From contig JADFWK010000099.1 in NCBI GenBank assembly GCA_015223015.1, positions 1 through 7,113 of the forward strand: a stretch of 7,113 bases of DNA, in the 5' to 3' direction. Under the pieces are notes generated by a model. The model was not told where the DNA came from, searched no databases, and saw only the letters and a program-made list of their open reading frames with translations. Shown here piece by piece: positions 5,972-7,113 of this stretch; within the stretch, counting starts at the first letter, position 1; each line of letters starts with the position of its first letter. Source of the stretch: Pseudomonadota bacterium. GTDB taxonomy: Bacteria > Desulfobacterota > DSM-4660 > Desulfatiglandales > B25-G16. The translations under genes were made by a program, and so were the position numbers.

Positions 5972-6027
5972 TGCCATATCTTGCCATAGCTACCATTGAC
6001 ACAAGCGCGACTTTACCCTACTATGGC
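5972..6027 (+). promoter_or_regulatory. Sigma-70 promoter of the RRM protein gene, with flanking TGCCATA repeats
   Basis: TTGACA (5996-6001), a 17-bp spacer and TACTAT (6019-6024) make a near-consensus promoter, with the start expected around 6031. TGCCATA occurs twice just upstream (5972-5978 and 5982-5988), exactly 10 bp apart, and its reverse complement (CTATGGC, 6021-6027) overlaps the -10 box, forming a 7-bp dyad with GCCATAG at 5983-5989. This arrangement could be a regulator site spanning the promoter. The promoter is well supported; the operator is inference. Confidence 0.65.
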
Positions 6028-6063
6028 CTCATCGAAAAGCGAATTCTTTTAAAAGGTCAGTGC

Positions 6064-6088
6064 CAGACAGATGGGAAGGTCGTCTGTC
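6064..6088 (+). promoter_or_regulatory. Possible hairpin in the long 5' leader of the RRM mRNA
   Basis: GACAGA (6066-6071) pairs with TCTGTC (6083-6088) around an 11-base loop; an alternative register pairs CAGAC (6064-6068) with GTCTG (6082-6086). It lies about 35 nt into the predicted leader of roughly 214 nt. No known riboswitch or cold-shock box is recognised. Confidence 0.25.
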
Positions 6089-6244
6089 AAATATTCAAAA
6101 AGAGAAAAACTTCCCCTAACACAGCATAAAAGGTTTCTCCGCAAGCAGACTCACCCACATTTTTCCCTTGCAAAACTTCTTTTCTGCTGGGACCGTTAGT
6201 CGAAATTCCGCTATAAATATTGAAGATAAAAAAAGGAGGTCAGT

Positions 6245-6565
6245 ATGAATATCTATGTAGGCAATTTGTCGTACGAGGTCACCGAAGAGGATCTAAAGCA
6301 GGCTTTTGGAGCCTTCGGGCAGGTCGAATCCATCAACATTATTAAAGACAAGTACAGTGGAGAATCAAAAGGATTCGGATTTGTGGAGATGCCTGCTAAA
6401 GCTGAAGCCCAATCCGCGATCGAGGGCCTGAACGGCAAGGAATTGAAGGGACGAATGCTTAAGGTTAGTGAGGCTCGCCCTCGCTCCGAAAGTCGCGGTG
6501 GTAGAGGAGGATATGGTGGTGGCAGAGGAGGACGAGGCGGAGGAGGTGGGAGGCGCTCCTATTAA
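6245..6565 (+). CDS. Small RRM-domain RNA-binding protein with glycine/arginine-rich tail
   Basis: A 106-aa single-RRM protein that should bind single-stranded RNA in the cytoplasm. The ATG has AAAAAAAGGAGGT (ending 6240) 4 nt upstream, a very strong ribosome site. RNP2 is IYVGNL (3-8) and RNP1 is KGFGFVEM (42-49), with the aromatic residues at Y4, F44 and F46 that normally stack on bases; the domain ends near residue 77. Residues 84-106 are an RGG-type tail (RGGRGGYGGGRGGRGG, then RRSY) that could add non-specific RNA affinity or drive self-association. The layout is that of bacterial Rbp proteins, which in cyanobacteria are often cold-induced (known there, not shown here). It has its own promoter and a long leader, which would suit temperature or post-transcriptional control. 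A KH-domain RNA-binding gene follows 284 bp downstream on the same strand. Confidence 0.95.
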   Translation: MNIYVGNLSYEVTEEDLKQAFGAFGQVESINIIKDKYSGESKGFGFVEMPAKAEAQSAIEGLNGKELKGRMLKVSEARPRSESRGGRGGYGGGRGGRGGGGGRRSY

Positions 6566-6849
6566 GAGCCGTTCCGAGGTGATAGAGTAACAGCACACCG
6601 TTCCTACCGAATAAGATGACTATGACAAGTGCTCTTTATCCTACAAGCAGAAAGGAAAAGAATAGATAGCCTAATGAGTCTCTGGGGCAAAAGACCATTC
6701 ATGGAGAGAGATCATTATCAGAGGATGGAAGCTATAATGTCAAATTTGTGGATGTTGGCGGTGCCTAACGGAACAAGCAAGTGTTGCTGAGATCTCCTTC
6801 AACGGCAAACCGAAGTGAATGGTGAAATCAAATACGAAGGTGAGTTGAA

Positions 6850-7080
6850 ATGAAAGAGCTGATTGAATACATTGCAAAGTTACTTGTTGACAATCCGGAA
6901 GAAGTGAGTGTAACTGAACTTGAGGGAGAGCAGACCTCTGTAATTGAGCTGAAAGTAGCTAAGGAAGATCTTGGAAAAGTAATTGGCAAGCAAGGAAGAA
7001 CAGTCAGGGCGATGAGAAATATACTTGGTGCTGCCTCGATGAAGTTGAAAAAGAGATCTGTCCTGGAGATTTTAGAGTAG
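6850..7080 (+). CDS. khpA: KhpA-type KH-domain RNA-binding protein (YlqC family)
   Basis: A 76-aa protein, the full usual length for KhpA, consisting of a single KH domain. The RNA-binding GxxG loop is GKQG (51-54) within [19 protein letters not shown], followed by the helix and the final strand KKRSVLEIL. The start ATG is preceded by GAAGGTGAG (6836-6844) at close spacing. In many bacteria KhpA pairs with KhpB (Jag) and acts as a global RNA chaperone affecting cell envelope and division. Its gene commonly lies between rpsP and rimM, but here no rpsP precedes it; an RRM gene does. What follows is outside the window. The upstream 284-bp gap has no terminator; an isolated TATAAT at 6733-6738 with no good -35 box is the only promoter hint, so read-through from the RRM gene is possible. 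Confidence 0.93.
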   Translation: MKELIEYIAKLLVDNPEEVSVTELEGEQTSVIELKVAKEDLGKVIGKQGRTVRAMRNILGAASMKLKKRSVLEILE

Positions 7081-7113
7081 TGCTTTCAAGGAGACAATTG
7101 AGGGTTTGGTACA

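Larger units (their letters stand above)
5632..6244. other. 613-bp intergenic region between divergent small genes
   Basis: No convincing gene is seen. The left part (to ~5850) is AT-rich and carries a possible leftward promoter (5812-5839) with a dyad downstream of it. A second TATAAT at 5854-5859 on the plus strand has only a weak -35 partner (TGGAAT, 5831-5836). From 5903 to 5958 there are short inverted repeats: CGCCT with AGGCG (5903-5907, 5916-5920), GGCGT with ACGCC (5917-5921, 5931-5935) and CGGG-TTTG-CCCG (5947-5958), plus a run of nine C (5934-5942). The right part holds a canonical rightward promoter and the leader of the RRM gene. Confidence 0.7.

Noticed and set aside
6566..6849. 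Search for a terminator, tRNA or small gene between the two RNA-binding genes
   Set aside because: No stem with a T-run, no cloverleaf and no frame with a ribosome site were found. A 21-codon frame from the ATG at 6726 is too short and unsupported.
7088..7113. Possible start of a further gene: AAGGAGA followed by TTG at 7098
   Set aside because: Only five codons remain in the window and TTG is a rare start, so it cannot be supported; it would be the place to look for rimM or another gene beyond the edge.

Overview
The window looks like a chromosomal piece of an anaerobic deltaproteobacterium (Desulfobacterota), probably a sulfate reducer or a syntroph. I infer this from the gene mix: an NtrC-type sigma-54 activator with a GAF sensor, a Tat-exported molybdopterin oxidoreductase, a small glycine-rich RRM protein, and long AT-rich spacers with palindromic elements. 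No 16S or ribosomal protein gene is present to confirm it.

Left part (1-5096): a regulator and its likely target operon, divergently arranged. The minus-strand gene (1-1346, running off the left edge) encodes a sigma-54 enhancer-binding protein with an N-terminal GAF-like domain and an AAA+ domain carrying an intact GAFTGA loop. The 538-bp spacer holds a near-textbook sigma-54 control region read rightward: three copies of a 14-bp motif forming two interlocked dyads (1716-1780), an exact IHF consensus match (1799-1811) and a -24/-12 promoter (1830-1845). The promoter drives three tightly packed genes: a 105-aa protein of unknown function, a class I SAM-dependent methyltransferase and a 772-aa Tat-secreted molybdoenzyme. 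The first two overlap by 11 nt and the last two are 4 nt apart. The molybdoenzyme has kept the probable Mo-ligand cysteine but lost three of the four cysteines that usually bind the N-terminal [4Fe-4S] cluster. No electron-transfer subunit follows it. The substrate is not evident. The same spacer carries a 60-bp palindrome that can fold as a three-way junction and is bordered by 9-bp direct repeats.

Middle (5097-5650): two very small minus-strand genes converge on the operon. One (5129-5337) is broken by a single-base frameshift; the other (5458-5631, 57 aa) is intact. Neither is recognised.

Right part (5650-7113): after a 613-bp spacer with a canonical sigma-70 promoter (5996-6024) and a predicted leader of about 214 nt come two small RNA-binding protein genes on the plus strand: an RRM protein with an RGG-rich tail, and a KhpA-type KH-domain protein. 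They suggest a small post-transcriptional module unrelated to the molybdoenzyme operon.
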